Below, one piece after another: positions 25,490 through 34,091 of a stretch of 64,000 nt of DNA (positions within the stretch are counted from its first letter, which is position 1; each line of letters starts with the position of its first letter). The translations under genes were made by a program, and so were the position numbers. The notes under the pieces were generated by a model. That model ran no database searches and was not told where the DNA came from. It was given only the letters and a program-made list of their open reading frames with translations. This DNA comes from Saprospiraceae bacterium (GTDB taxonomy: Bacteria; Bacteroidota; Bacteroidia; Chitinophagales; Saprospiraceae), in the NCBI GenBank assembly GCA_027488935.1, contig JAIYAP010000040.1:159093-223092 (forward strand). The letters run 5' to 3'.

Positions 25490-28444
25490 ATGGCTATCAG
25501 AGCGTGTATGTTGTTGTTGCTATGTTGTCTGCAAATACAGGCGCAACCCATTCGCTATTTTACCCATTTTACCGAAAATGAAGGCCTGAGCGACAACCAT
25601 GTGCAGTGTGTCCTGCGCGACCGCATGGGATACCTGTGGGTGGGCACCGCCAATGGCCTGAACCGATATGATGGTTATACTTTCCGACACTATTTTCCCG
25701 ATACTCGGCAACCGCAATACACCATTAGCAATGAATGTATTACCGATTTGAAGGAAGATAGTGCCGGATTTATTTGGATCGCTACCCACAATGGCTTGAA
25801 CCGATACGATCCGCGCACCGAAACATTTAAAGTTTGGAAAAATACGGGTCGCTCAGATGGTTCCTTGCCCAATGCATTGGTACAAGGGCTATTACCGGAT
25901 CAGGATGGCGTTTGGCTGGCTTGCGACAACCGGGATCTGACCGTTTTTAATCCGGTAAATGGCCAGTTTAAAACCTATCCCTGGAAGGCATTTTTGGTCC
26001 AAACACTGCCTAATACGGCCCATATAAGCTACCAAACCATTTTTACCATCCACTCCAAAGGCGATACGGCGTTGTGGCTGGAAACCAAATTTGGTTTGTT
26101 CAGTTTTGATAAAAAAACGGCTTTGTTCGCCTTTCATCCGCGTTCAGGAACACCCGCTCCGTTTGACAGCCATGTTTTCAATTTTGGTGCCTTGCGCTGG
26201 TTGCTTGGGTCGGCGGGATTATCGGTCCAGGATATCTTCGACAAGCAACCCATTCCGGTTCTACCCGTAGCATCCAACCAGTTTTCAGCGCCCACGGGTG
26301 CTTTGGAGCGGTATTTTATTGAAAAAAACGGCAATATCTGGCTGGGTGGCGAAAATGGCTTATGGTTGTATGATCCCCAGGCTCAACACTTTGCGTTTAC
26401 GCAAATCCCGACCACTAAACAGATATCCACCCAAAACACTTACCACCATTTATTGGATTCGAGGATCGACGGACGGCGCTATCTCCTGGATTTAAACGGG
26501 CATCAGTTGCTGGTCTTTGAAAAAGATAAAATTTTGAAAACCATTGCATTGCCTGGTCCAGCGATGTTTTTAAAAGAAGACAATACGGGTAAACTTTGGG
26601 TCGGCAGTAGTGCACAAATTTTTCAGGTAAACCGAAAAAACCTAAGCCTTCAAGCATTTCCTATCCCATCCTATTTGCTTGATCCGGCCGAAAAATCGGT
26701 TTTTGTAGATATAGAACAGGATGCAGCAGGGAACTACTGGTTTGCCAACAATACGCAAGGTTTGTTGGTGTGGCATCCGCAAAACCACCGTTGGTGGAGG
26801 CCAGGGCCCGACCAGGAATTCATTGGCCAGGCAGTAATCGATCTGTTGTTCGATCCGAGCCGAAGCAGGATGTGGATTGCCACCGAAGATCATGGGTTGT
26901 TTCAATATGATGCCGCATCGGGCAAATTTACCCTGTATCGGTATGAGGAAGACAATCCCACACACAGTTTGGGGGCATATATTGTACATGCGCTTTGTCA
27001 GGACCGGCAAGGGTATATCTGGGCAGCCACCGACCCGGGTGGATTATCCCGTTTCGATGATGCGGCACCTGTTGGACAGGAATTTCGTACCCTGAACACC
27101 GAAAATGGATTGCCTTCCAACCAGGTTTTAAGCCTGATTTGTGACGATGCAGGGCGTATTTGGGCCGGAACCAACAAAGGACTCGCCTGCGTGGATGCAC
27201 AAGCGTGGCGCGCAAGGGCTTTTGGTAAAAAAGAAGGCATGCTGACGGAATTGATCGACTTGCCCCTAAGTTTGGATGCCCGGGGCGCTGTGATCATGAG
27301 TGCTCCACAAGGTTTTCAGACCTTTTACCCCGACGAATTGTTAGCGCCCGAAGATCCTCCTGAAATTCTGTTTACCGCGTTCCGAATTTTTGACAAACCT
27401 TATGCGGACAGTCTGAATATCAATTTTTTACAAAAAATAAAACTCAGTTGGCAGGAGGATTTTTTTTCATTCGATCTGGCTTCTACACGTTTTGCGCGTT
27501 CGGAGAAAAACGAATTTGCTTACCGGTTGCTGGCGTATGATGCCGATTGGGTGGTGCTCAAAAACGGACACAGCGCCAGTTATACCCAGGTTCCGCCCGG
27601 CGATTATGTTTTAGAAATAAAAACCGGCCATGCAGGACATTGGTACAACAGCACCAAGCGATTACTGATTTATATTGCCCCGCCTTTTTGGGAAACCTGG
27701 TGGTTTCGGGTGCTCGGAATACTCTTGTTAACTGGGTTGGCAGCGCTGCTATACCGCGCACGGGTACGGCAAATACGCCGGGAAGAACGCCTAAAGTCGG
27801 AATTTAACCAGCGCATTGCCCGGACGGAAATGGCGGCGCTGCGGGCCCAAATGAACCCGCATTTTGTATTCAATTGCCTGAGTTCGATCAATCGGTTTAT
27901 TTTGGTAAACCAACCGGATGAAGCATCGGTGTACCTCACCAAGTTCAGTCGCTTGATTCGGCTTATTTTAGACAATAGTCGTACCGAAACCGTGCCGCTC
28001 AACAAAGAATTGGAAGCGCTCAAATTGTACATTGAAATGGAGCAAATGCGCTTTTTTGATCGGTTTGAATACGAAATCAGTGTACATTCCGCGTTGCAAA
28101 CCGAACATTTGGAAGTACCGCCCTTGCTTATTCAGCCTTTTGTGGAAAACGCGATCTGGCACGGACTCATGCACCAAAAAACGGCAGGAAAACTGCAAAT
28201 AAAGGTGTACCCGGATGGAAATCGGCTGTGTATTGAGGTGGAAGACAATGGGGTAGGCAGGCAAAAAGCGATGGAACTGAAAACCCGTTCGGCCACGGTG
28301 CATAAATCGCTGGGCATGAAAGTGACCGCCGAACGCCTAGAAGTTATCAACCAGTTATACGGCACTTCGGCGGCTGTCGAAACGATTGATTTGGTGGATG
28401 CCGCAGGCCAGGCGCTCGGAACTCGGGTGCTTATTCGACTTTAA
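25490..28444 (+). CDS. Two-component regulator propeller sensor kinase (LytS-type HK)
   Basis: This 984-residue inner-membrane sensor has a signal peptide (MAIRACMLLLLCCLQIQA). Two seven-bladed regulator-propeller-like halves (about 20-600) contain repeated WVGTANGLNRYD-type blades, and a Y_Y_Y domain follows (about 625-710). The TM segment is at about 740-760 (WWFRVLGILLLTGLAALLY). A LytS-type kinase domain follows, with the phospho-acceptor in QMNPHFVFNCL (about 785) and an ATPase with DNGVGR. This architecture senses oligosaccharides in the periplasm in known hybrid systems, but here the receiver/HTH is on a separate protein (next gene). ATG 25490 was chosen over the TTG three codons upstream. 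Confidence 0.88.
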   Translation: MAIRACMLLLLCCLQIQAQPIRYFTHFTENEGLSDNHVQCVLRDRMGYLWVGTANGLNRYDGYTFRHYFPDTRQPQYTISNECITDLKEDSAGFIWIATHNGLNRYDPRTETFKVWKNTGRSDGSLPNALVQGLLPDQDGVWLACDNRDLTVFNPVNGQFKTYPWKAFLVQTLPNTAHISYQTIFTIHSKGDTALWLETKFGLFSFDKKTALFAFHPRSGTPAPFDSHVFNFGALRWLLGSAGLSVQDIFDKQPIPVLPVASNQFSAPTGALERYFIEKNGNIWLGGENGLWLYDPQAQHFAFTQIPTTKQISTQNTYHHLLDSRIDGRRYLLDLNGHQLLVFEKDKILKTIALPGPAMFLKEDNTGKLWVGSSAQIFQVNRKNLSLQAFPIPSYLLDPAEKSVFVDIEQDAAGNYWFANNTQGLLVWHPQNHRWWRPGPDQEFIGQAVIDLLFDPSRSRMWIATEDHGLFQYDAASGKFTLYRYEEDNPTHSLGAYIVHALCQDRQGYIWAATDPGGLSRFDDAAPVGQEFRTLNTENGLPSNQVLSLICDDAGRIWAGTNKGLACVDAQAWRARAFGKKEGMLTELIDLPLSLDARGAVIMSAPQGFQTFYPDELLAPEDPPEILFTAFRIFDKPYADSLNINFLQKIKLSWQEDFFSFDLASTRFARSEKNEFAYRLLAYDADWVVLKNGHSASYTQVPPGDYVLEIKTGHAGHWYNSTKRLLIYIAPPFWETWWFRVLGILLLTGLAALLYRARVRQIRREERLKSEFNQRIARTEMAALRAQMNPHFVFNCLSSINRFILVNQPDEASVYLTKFSRLIRLILDNSRTETVPLNKELEALKLYIEMEQMRFFDRFEYEISVHSALQTEHLEVPPLLIQPFVENAIWHGLMHQKTAGKLQIKVYPDGNRLCIEVEDNGVGRQKAMELKTRSATVHKSLGMKVTAERLEVINQLYGTSAAVETIDLVDAAGQALGTRVLIRL

Positions 28445-28552
28445 ACGCAATAGCAATCCGTTTTGTGCAATAATGCTTGAACTGTTAAGACAATTTGCCC
28501 AAAAACGGTTGCGGTGGCGTGTAATTTAAAGCATACATTATCCAAAAATGAC

Positions 28553-29290
28553 ATGACCACTTACCTGATTGACGATGAACCGTATTGCACAGACGTACTG
28601 CGTGTATTGCTGGAAAAATACTGCCCAATCATAACGATTTCCGGCATTTTTAATGATGCTGAACGCGCCTTGGAGGCCATACAGCAACAGCCGCCGCAAC
28701 TGATTTTTTTGGATATTGAAATGCCGATGCTCAACGGATTTGAACTGTTGCGCCGTTGCGAAGGTCTTCCTATTAAGGTAATATTTACCACCGCCTACGA
28801 TCAATATGCCGTAAAAGCCTTCAAATTTAATGCTTTAGACTATTTATTAAAACCGATCGATAAAGACGAATTGTCGATTGCCGTTCAAAAAGCGGAGCAA
28901 AGTGCAACGCCCAATACCGCCCAACTTGCTGCCGTAGAATACCTAAAAAACAACCCGGTACCCGAACGCATCGCCCTGCCCGTGGGCCAGGAACTGCTTT
29001 TGGTTGCAGTCGACGACATACAATATTGTGCTTCAGAAGGTGCTTATGTATCGGTATTTTTAAAAGGATCCTCGAAACCCATTGTTTTGTCCAAATCCCT
29101 GCGTGAATTCGAGGAACTGCTCAACAATCCCGCGTTTTTCCGTGCACACAATTCCTATCTTGTTCATTTAAAGCACATTGCAAAAATAATTCGCTCCGAT
29201 TCGGGTGAAATTATTATGGCCAATGGGCACTCAATTCCGGTGGCGCGCGCCAAAAAACCGGAATTGATGCGCCTCATTGTGAAAATGTAA
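28553..29290 (+). CDS. LytTR-family response regulator
   Basis: This 245-residue partner of the sensor before it has a receiver domain (1-120; DDE at 7-9, phospho-acceptor Asp54 in FLDIEMP). A LytTR DNA-binding domain follows (about 145-242, CASEGAYVSVFLKGS, RAHNSYLVHLKHI). The start at 28553 (MTTYLIDDEP) fits the receiver better than the GTG at 28514. It is 108 bp after the kinase gene; the pair is a standard Bacteroidota LytS/LytTR system. Confidence 0.9.
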   Translation: MTTYLIDDEPYCTDVLRVLLEKYCPIITISGIFNDAERALEAIQQQPPQLIFLDIEMPMLNGFELLRRCEGLPIKVIFTTAYDQYAVKAFKFNALDYLLKPIDKDELSIAVQKAEQSATPNTAQLAAVEYLKNNPVPERIALPVGQELLLVAVDDIQYCASEGAYVSVFLKGSSKPIVLSKSLREFEELLNNPAFFRAHNSYLVHLKHIAKIIRSDSGEIIMANGHSIPVARAKKPELMRLIVKM

Positions 29291-29327
29291 ATCCTTTGTA
29301 GTGTGTTACTTGCAAGGATTACCCAAA

Positions 29328-29831
29328 TTATCCTTTTTGCCGATCATACTTTTCTACGATCAATGCTATCGGCAATCCCACCAAAACCATGTGCCACAAA
29401 ATACCCAACACTGCCACCGTATCAAAAGGCGCAGGCGGAATTTTGGAAAAATATGGAATGATGATGAGGTTCATAAACGCCCAGATCACCGCGCCATATC
29501 CCAATCCCACGGCATATACGTTTTGGCGCAGCAAGGCCAGCCTTGGGTATAATTGGAAAAACAGATACGCGGCAACAAAGGCGATTAAAAAATGAATGCC
29601 CAGGCCCAACAAGGCGGTGCCCAATCCACCCGAATAGGCGGATTTATCCAAAATGCCGCTTGCCACAAATTGATAAATCTGAACGGGGTTGAGTTTGAAA
29701 AAAGCGTAATACACCACTACTGCGGCTAAAGCATCTAAAACTCCGGAAATAAGGGTGGCCCAAAATAGGGTGTTGGTTGGGGTGGAAGTGTTCACAAAGC
29801 CGAAAAGGCCATTTTGATTTGCGTTTTGCAT
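29328..29831 (-). CDS. Four-TM membrane protein, uncharacterised
   Basis: This 167-residue protein has four predicted TM segments: about 22-42 (LFWATLISGVLDALAAVVVYY), 68-90, 104-122 and 140-158. It resembles small Bacteroidota DUF1440-like/YagU-type membrane proteins, but I am not sure of the family. It lies 92 bp downstream of the Crp-type regulator gene on the same strand and converges on the response regulator. Confidence 0.55.
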   Translation of the reverse strand: MQNANQNGLFGFVNTSTPTNTLFWATLISGVLDALAAVVVYYAFFKLNPVQIYQFVASGILDKSAYSGGLGTALLGLGIHFLIAFVAAYLFFQLYPRLALLRQNVYAVGLGYGAVIWAFMNLIIIPYFSKIPPAPFDTVAVLGILWHMVLVGLPIALIVEKYDRQKG

Positions 29832-29923
29832 ATGCTGTTATTTTTGTTGGTACAAAGGAACAGGCATGCAAAAAGATAAAAATTCAACTAGTTTAATAAA
29901 TCAAAGTCCGAACACCATTCCAT

Positions 29924-30526
29924 CTATTGTTTGCTGGGTTTTCCCGTTTTCTGGGTTCGTTTTTTGCGCAACATACTCAAAAACACCGGGGTAATACCCA
30001 AATAAGCGGCTACTTGCTTTTGCGAAAGCCGTTGTTCAAGTTGCGGATATCGGGTGATAAAATCCTGGTAGCGCATTTCGGCGGTATTCGATAAATTTTG
30101 TTGGATACGCTGTTGTTGTGCAATGAACGCATTTTGAAAAAGAATGCGGAAAAAACGCTCAAATTTGGGCACCTGTTGATACAATTTATCGAGGTTTTGT
30201 CTCGAAATTTGAAGGATTTCAGTGTCTTCCAGCGCATCAATAAAATATTGAGAGGGCGTTTGGGTCAGAAAACTGTACAGATCACCCACCCACCATTCTT
30301 CTACGCCAAACATTACAATGTGCTCAAAACCATTGTCGTCGATGGTGTACACCCGCAAACAACCTTTCAGGATAAAATGCTCGGCATGACAAATTTCGCC
30401 CTGGGTTAACAAAAAAGCCTTGCGTTTCAGCGTTTTGGGTTGCAAAAGGGACAGAAACAAGGCGGTTTCCTCGCTATCCAGTTGTATGTGCCGACCGATG
30501 TGGCTTAACAATAATGTTGCTTCCAT
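29924..30526 (-). CDS. Crp/Fnr-family transcriptional regulator
   Basis: This 200-residue protein has a cyclic-nucleotide-binding-like beta-roll (about 25-110; GEICHAEHFILKGCLRVYTID) and a C-terminal HTH (about 150-190, LEQRLSQKQVAAYLGITPVFLSMLRKK). The beta-roll lacks the classical cAMP-binding RxS pattern as far as I can see, as is common in Bacteroidota members. Its start is 21 bp after the fumarylacetoacetase stop, so it is probably co-transcribed with that gene and may regulate it. ATG 30526 was chosen over the TTG two codons upstream. Confidence 0.8.
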   Translation of the reverse strand: MEATLLLSHIGRHIQLDSEETALFLSLLQPKTLKRKAFLLTQGEICHAEHFILKGCLRVYTIDDNGFEHIVMFGVEEWWVGDLYSFLTQTPSQYFIDALEDTEILQISRQNLDKLYQQVPKFERFFRILFQNAFIAQQQRIQQNLSNTAEMRYQDFITRYPQLEQRLSQKQVAAYLGITPVFLSMLRKKRTQKTGKPSKQ

Positions 30527-30547
30527 TGTCAAAATGTAAATTCCAAC

Positions 30548-31792
30548 CTACCCAACGGTATCATGTGCTGGCAAAACCGTACCCTCCACCTGTCCAAAAC
30601 CCACTTTCCGATCGGCCGCACCCGCCCACGCACGCATGCGCAAGGTATCGCCGTCTTCCAAAAACTTGCGTACGGTGCCATCGGATAACGCAATCTCTTG
30701 TTTGCCACCCCAGGAAAGCTCGAGCAGGGAACCAAAACTGCCTGGCGTTGGACCGCTAATCGTACCCGAGGCCATCATATCGCCGACTTGCACATTGCAG
30801 CCATTGACCGTGTGGTGTGCCAATTGTTGCGCCATAGACCAGTACAAATATCGGGTATTGGAGCGGCTGATCACGGTAGATTGGTCGCCGTGTAACAAAC
30901 TGACTTCCAGGTGAATATCATAGTTTTGCAAACCCTTGGTAGCCAGGTAGGACAAGGGCTCGGGTTGTTGTTTTGGACTTTTCACCCGATGTGGCTTGAG
31001 TGCTTCCAGCGGGACAATCCAGGGTGAAATGCTGGATCCAAAGTTTTTACCCAGAAACGGTCCGAGCGGCACATATTCCCAGCGTTGAATATCGCGGGCA
31101 CTCCAGTCGTTGAAAATAACCAGGCCAAAAATATATTCATCGGCCTGCTCCACAGTAATGGGGGTGCCCAGCGGACTTTCTTTACCAATTACAAAAGCCA
31201 TTTCCAACTCAAAATCGAGTTGTCGGGAAGCCGCAAAAACAGGCGTATCGGGTGCGCCGCCGGGTGGCAGAATTTGCCCGTGTGGCCGACGAATAGGGGT
31301 GCCACTCACCACAATAGAAGAAGCGCGGCCGTGGTAACCAACGGGCAGCCAGCGCCAATTGGGCAGCAACGGATTGTCGGGCCGAAACATTTTACCCACA
31401 TTGGTGGCATGTTCGATGCTGCTATAAAAATCGGTGTAATTGGGCACCCGAATCGGCATGACCATGTGCGCCTCTGCACGGTTGACCAGTATTTGTGCTG
31501 TATTTTCGGGCCGTTGTTCCAGCCGCAACCAATCCTGCACTTTTTTCCGAACGCGGTTGGTTACCGGTTTGCCTAGCGCGATAAAATCATTGAGGGTACT
31601 TTGGGTAAATATTTTATAAAAAAACCGCTTTTTGCCAAACAGCCCCAGCTCGGAAGCGGCCGCCAGATCAATAATATGATCGCCAATGGCAATACCGGCA
31701 CGCAAACGGCCATCGCCCAGGTGAAAGACGCCATAGGGCAAGTTTTGCAATGAAAAATCAGATTCGGAAGGAATGGATAACCAGGAATGCAT
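30548..31792 (-). CDS. fahA: Fumarylacetoacetase
   Basis: This 414-residue enzyme catalyses the last step of tyrosine catabolism, hydrolysing fumarylacetoacetate to fumarate and acetoacetate. Motifs are VFHLGDGRLRAGIAIG (N-terminal domain), YTDFYSSIEHATNVG and WRWLPVGYHGR (about 150-175). Others are PIRRPHGQ, the metal-binding acidic RQLDFELEMAFVIG (about 215-230), FGLVIFNDWSARDIQ and the C-terminal GDMMASGTISGPT. The length matches the family (about 415-420). I chose ATG 31792 (MHSWLSIPSES); the upstream frame has no family similarity. Tryptophan dioxygenase is nearby on the other strand, so this area handles aromatic amino acid breakdown. Confidence 0.95.
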   Translation of the reverse strand: MHSWLSIPSESDFSLQNLPYGVFHLGDGRLRAGIAIGDHIIDLAAASELGLFGKKRFFYKIFTQSTLNDFIALGKPVTNRVRKKVQDWLRLEQRPENTAQILVNRAEAHMVMPIRVPNYTDFYSSIEHATNVGKMFRPDNPLLPNWRWLPVGYHGRASSIVVSGTPIRRPHGQILPPGGAPDTPVFAASRQLDFELEMAFVIGKESPLGTPITVEQADEYIFGLVIFNDWSARDIQRWEYVPLGPFLGKNFGSSISPWIVPLEALKPHRVKSPKQQPEPLSYLATKGLQNYDIHLEVSLLHGDQSTVISRSNTRYLYWSMAQQLAHHTVNGCNVQVGDMMASGTISGPTPGSFGSLLELSWGGKQEIALSDGTVRKFLEDGDTLRMRAWAGAADRKVGFGQVEGTVLPAHDTVG

Positions 31793-31886
31793 AAGGTATT
31801 TGTTTAGTGCGCAGCAAATGTCTGCATATTTCAAGGTTTCTTGTAAAAAGTATGCAGGCACCGCGCATTTTTTTTAAATTCGCAGG

Positions 31887-32702
31887 ATGAAATACAGCTG
31901 CGTTTTTCAAAACACCACCCTTTCCTGGTACCAGGATGGCGAGGTAGGGTCGCCCCCCTTGGTATTGTTACATGGTTTTTGTGAAACATCTTCCATTTGG
32001 GAGGATACCTTGACACGCCTGCCGGACTTGCCAATTTTGCGGATCGATTTGCCGGGGTTTGGCGCTTCCAGTTTGCCCACAGAAGTAAGTATTTCCCATT
32101 ATGCGGCCTGCGTTCAGGCAGTGTTGGATGCCGCCGAAGTGCAACAATGTGTGCTGGTGGGACACTCCCTGGGTGGGTATGTAGCCCTCGAATTTGCTCA
32201 AAAATATGCAAATCGCCTGCTCGGATATGGATTGTACCATGCGCATCCTTTTGCCGATACGCCCGAACGTGTAAAAGCCCGTCAAAAAGGCATTGAACTG
32301 CTGCAATCAGGTAAAAAGGCACTTTATGTAAGTCAGTTATTCCCGGGTTTATTTACCCCCGAATTTGCGAAAGCACACCCTAAAATCGTGCAAAACCTGA
32401 TCGAAACCGGGCAAAAACAGGAAACAGAAGGCATTATTGCGGCCCTCGAAGTTATGCTCAAGCGGCCAGATCACACCGCGACCCTTCAAACGGCAAGCTG
32501 TCCGTTGCTCCTGCTCCTGGGGGCTTCCGATCCCCTCATTGCAGTACAAGACACCCTCAAAGCCGCACTTCCGGCAGATGCCCTTTCCGTTTCGGTATTG
32601 CCCGGGGTTGCGCACATGGGTATGTTTGAATCGGCGGCCATTTGTAGCCAAATTGTGGCACAGTTCTGGCAATTTTGCACGCGTCCGCATTTATCTATAT
32701 AA
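31887..32702 (+). CDS. Alpha/beta-hydrolase
   Basis: This 271-residue serine hydrolase has the oxyanion-hole motif LHGFCETSSIW (about 29-39), the nucleophile elbow VGHSLGGYVALEF (about 90-102), an acid in ASDPLIA and the catalytic His in GVAHMG near the end. Fold and length suit a small esterase, ring-fission-product hydrolase or similar enzyme. The next gene (crcB) starts 1 bp after its stop and tryptophan dioxygenase follows, so the three are one operon. A role in kynurenine or other aromatic degradation (for example a formamidase) is only context-based. Confidence 0.85.
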   Translation: MKYSCVFQNTTLSWYQDGEVGSPPLVLLHGFCETSSIWEDTLTRLPDLPILRIDLPGFGASSLPTEVSISHYAACVQAVLDAAEVQQCVLVGHSLGGYVALEFAQKYANRLLGYGLYHAHPFADTPERVKARQKGIELLQSGKKALYVSQLFPGLFTPEFAKAHPKIVQNLIETGQKQETEGIIAALEVMLKRPDHTATLQTASCPLLLLLGASDPLIAVQDTLKAALPADALSVSVLPGVAHMGMFESAAICSQIVAQFWQFCTRPHLSI

Positions 32703-32703
32703 A

Positions 32704-33075
32704 ATGGCGCAGTTTTATTCGTTTTTCCTCGTTTTTCTGGGCGGTGGCTTAGGCAGTATGTGCCGTTTTGGCATCAGTTTAGCAACGCAGCCCCCGCAAG
32801 GACGCTTTCCGTACGCTACTTTGTTGGCCAACAGCATCGCTTGCTTGATCATTGGGGTGCTGACCGGACTGGCCATGCAACAAGCCATCAATCAGCAGCA
32901 GCGTCTGTTACTAGCAACCGGTTTCTGTGGAGGAATGAGCACATTCTCTACCTTCACCGCCGAAACCTGGCAATTGATACAAGCAGGCCAATGGCTGGCA
33001 GCCAGCGCTAATTTGTTTTTAAGTTTGTTCCTTTGTTTTGGTTGCCTACTTTTGGGGCTGAAAATAGCAGCCTGA
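32704..33075 (+). CDS. crcB: CrcB-type fluoride ion channel
   Basis: This 123-residue, four-TM fluoride exporter subunit (Fluc family; forms a dual-topology dimer) shows GGGLGSMCRF (about 13-22) and TGFCGGMSTFSTF (about 75-87, the conserved GxSTFSTF-type motif). The length is family-typical. ATG 32704 follows the hydrolase stop by 1 bp, a strong coupling sign. No fluoride riboswitch is visible, which is expected since there is no leader here. Why it sits between a hydrolase and tryptophan dioxygenase is unclear. Confidence 0.9.
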   Translation: MAQFYSFFLVFLGGGLGSMCRFGISLATQPPQGRFPYATLLANSIACLIIGVLTGLAMQQAINQQQRLLLATGFCGGMSTFSTFTAETWQLIQAGQWLAASANLFLSLFLCFGCLLLGLKIAA

Positions 33076-33089
33076 CCTAACCCAGCTTT

Positions 33090-34028
33090 ATGAACGAAGA
33101 AATACTCGACAGGCTCCAGCAACTGGAGGAAAAATATGGCGCCATGGGCCAGGATATGAAATCCTACCTGGATGGACTATTGTATGCCGAATTTTTGACC
33201 TATTGGGACTATATCCACCTGGATACCCTCTTGAGCCTGCAAAATCCGCGCACACCCATTCCTGATGAACGGATTTTTATCATTTACCACCAAATTACAG
33301 AGTTGTATTTCCAGCTTTGCCTCAATGCAATCGCACAATTGTCGACCCAGGAAGGTCCGGTTTCCCTCAGTTTGTTCAAACGCCAATTGACACGCATCAA
33401 CCGGTATTTCAAAAATCTGATCGACTCCTTTGACATCATGGTGGATGGCATGGACCGCGATGAGTTCCTAAAGTTTCGAATGAGTTTGTTGCCCGCCAGC
33501 GGTTTTCAAAGTGTGCAATACCGCATGATTGAAATTGCGAGCACGGATTTACGGCAACTGGTGCATACTTCCAAACGCGAACTTACTACCGATGTAGATG
33601 AAGTACGGTTACTGTCGTCGGTGTTGTATTGGAAATCGGGTGCCACAGAACTGGCTTCGGGCAAAAAAACGCTTACCCTGCGCCAATTTGAAGAAAAATA
33701 CGCCGAAGAACTCGTGCGTTTTGCCCAACAATATCAGAAAAGCAACCTACGTCAGTTGTATTTGAAGTTATCCACGGAGGAACAACAAGACCCCGAGTTG
33801 CGCGCACTCCTACGTGAGCACGACCAAAATTCCAACGTACGCTGGGCCTTGTCGCATTACCGCTCGGCAGTACGGTACCTCGATGCCAAGCCAAAGGAAA
33901 TAGAAGCAACGGGCGGCACCAACTGGCAAAAATACCTGCCTCCACGGTTCCAAAAGGTCGTATTTTTCCCCGAATTGTGGACAACAGAAGAAATCGAAAA
34001 CTGGGGAAAAGCATTTGAATTCAAATAG
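33090..34028 (+). CDS. kynA: Tryptophan 2,3-dioxygenase
   Basis: This 312-residue heme enzyme opens the indole ring of tryptophan to N-formylkynurenine, the first step of the kynurenine pathway. Motifs are LLYAEFLTYWDYIHLDTLLSL (about 30-50), FIIYHQITELYFQ (about 64-76), DGMDRDEFLKFRMSLLPASGFQS, and the C-terminal TGGTNWQKYLPP (ligand-side loop). Conserved His in the YWDYIH and YHQITE segments fit heme/substrate roles. It is 14 bp after crcB. Later kynurenine genes are not in the window. A strong bidirectional terminator follows. Confidence 0.93.
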   Translation: MNEEILDRLQQLEEKYGAMGQDMKSYLDGLLYAEFLTYWDYIHLDTLLSLQNPRTPIPDERIFIIYHQITELYFQLCLNAIAQLSTQEGPVSLSLFKRQLTRINRYFKNLIDSFDIMVDGMDRDEFLKFRMSLLPASGFQSVQYRMIEIASTDLRQLVHTSKRELTTDVDEVRLLSSVLYWKSGATELASGKKTLTLRQFEEKYAEELVRFAQQYQKSNLRQLYLKLSTEEQQDPELRALLREHDQNSNVRWALSHYRSAVRYLDAKPKEIEATGGTNWQKYLPPRFQKVVFFPELWTTEEIENWGKAFEFK

Positions 34029-34039
34029 TCTTGTTGCAG

Positions 34040-34077
34040 TGGAAGCATTTGGCAAATATGCTGGCCAAATGCTTCCA
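34040..34077. terminator. Bidirectional terminator between kynA and TolB-like gene
   Basis: A perfect 14-bp inverted repeat (34040-34053 with 34064-34077) has a 10-nt loop and lies in the 63-bp gap between the convergent genes. T-richness on either side is modest, so it may act as a rho-independent terminator on both strands or with help. Confidence 0.65.
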
Positions 34078-34091
34078 TTACAATCTATTGA

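Noticed and set aside
31887..32702. Fluoroacetate dehalogenase identity for the hydrolase next to crcB
   Set aside because: The nucleophile motif is GHSLGG with Ser; haloacetate dehalogenases use Asp at that place.
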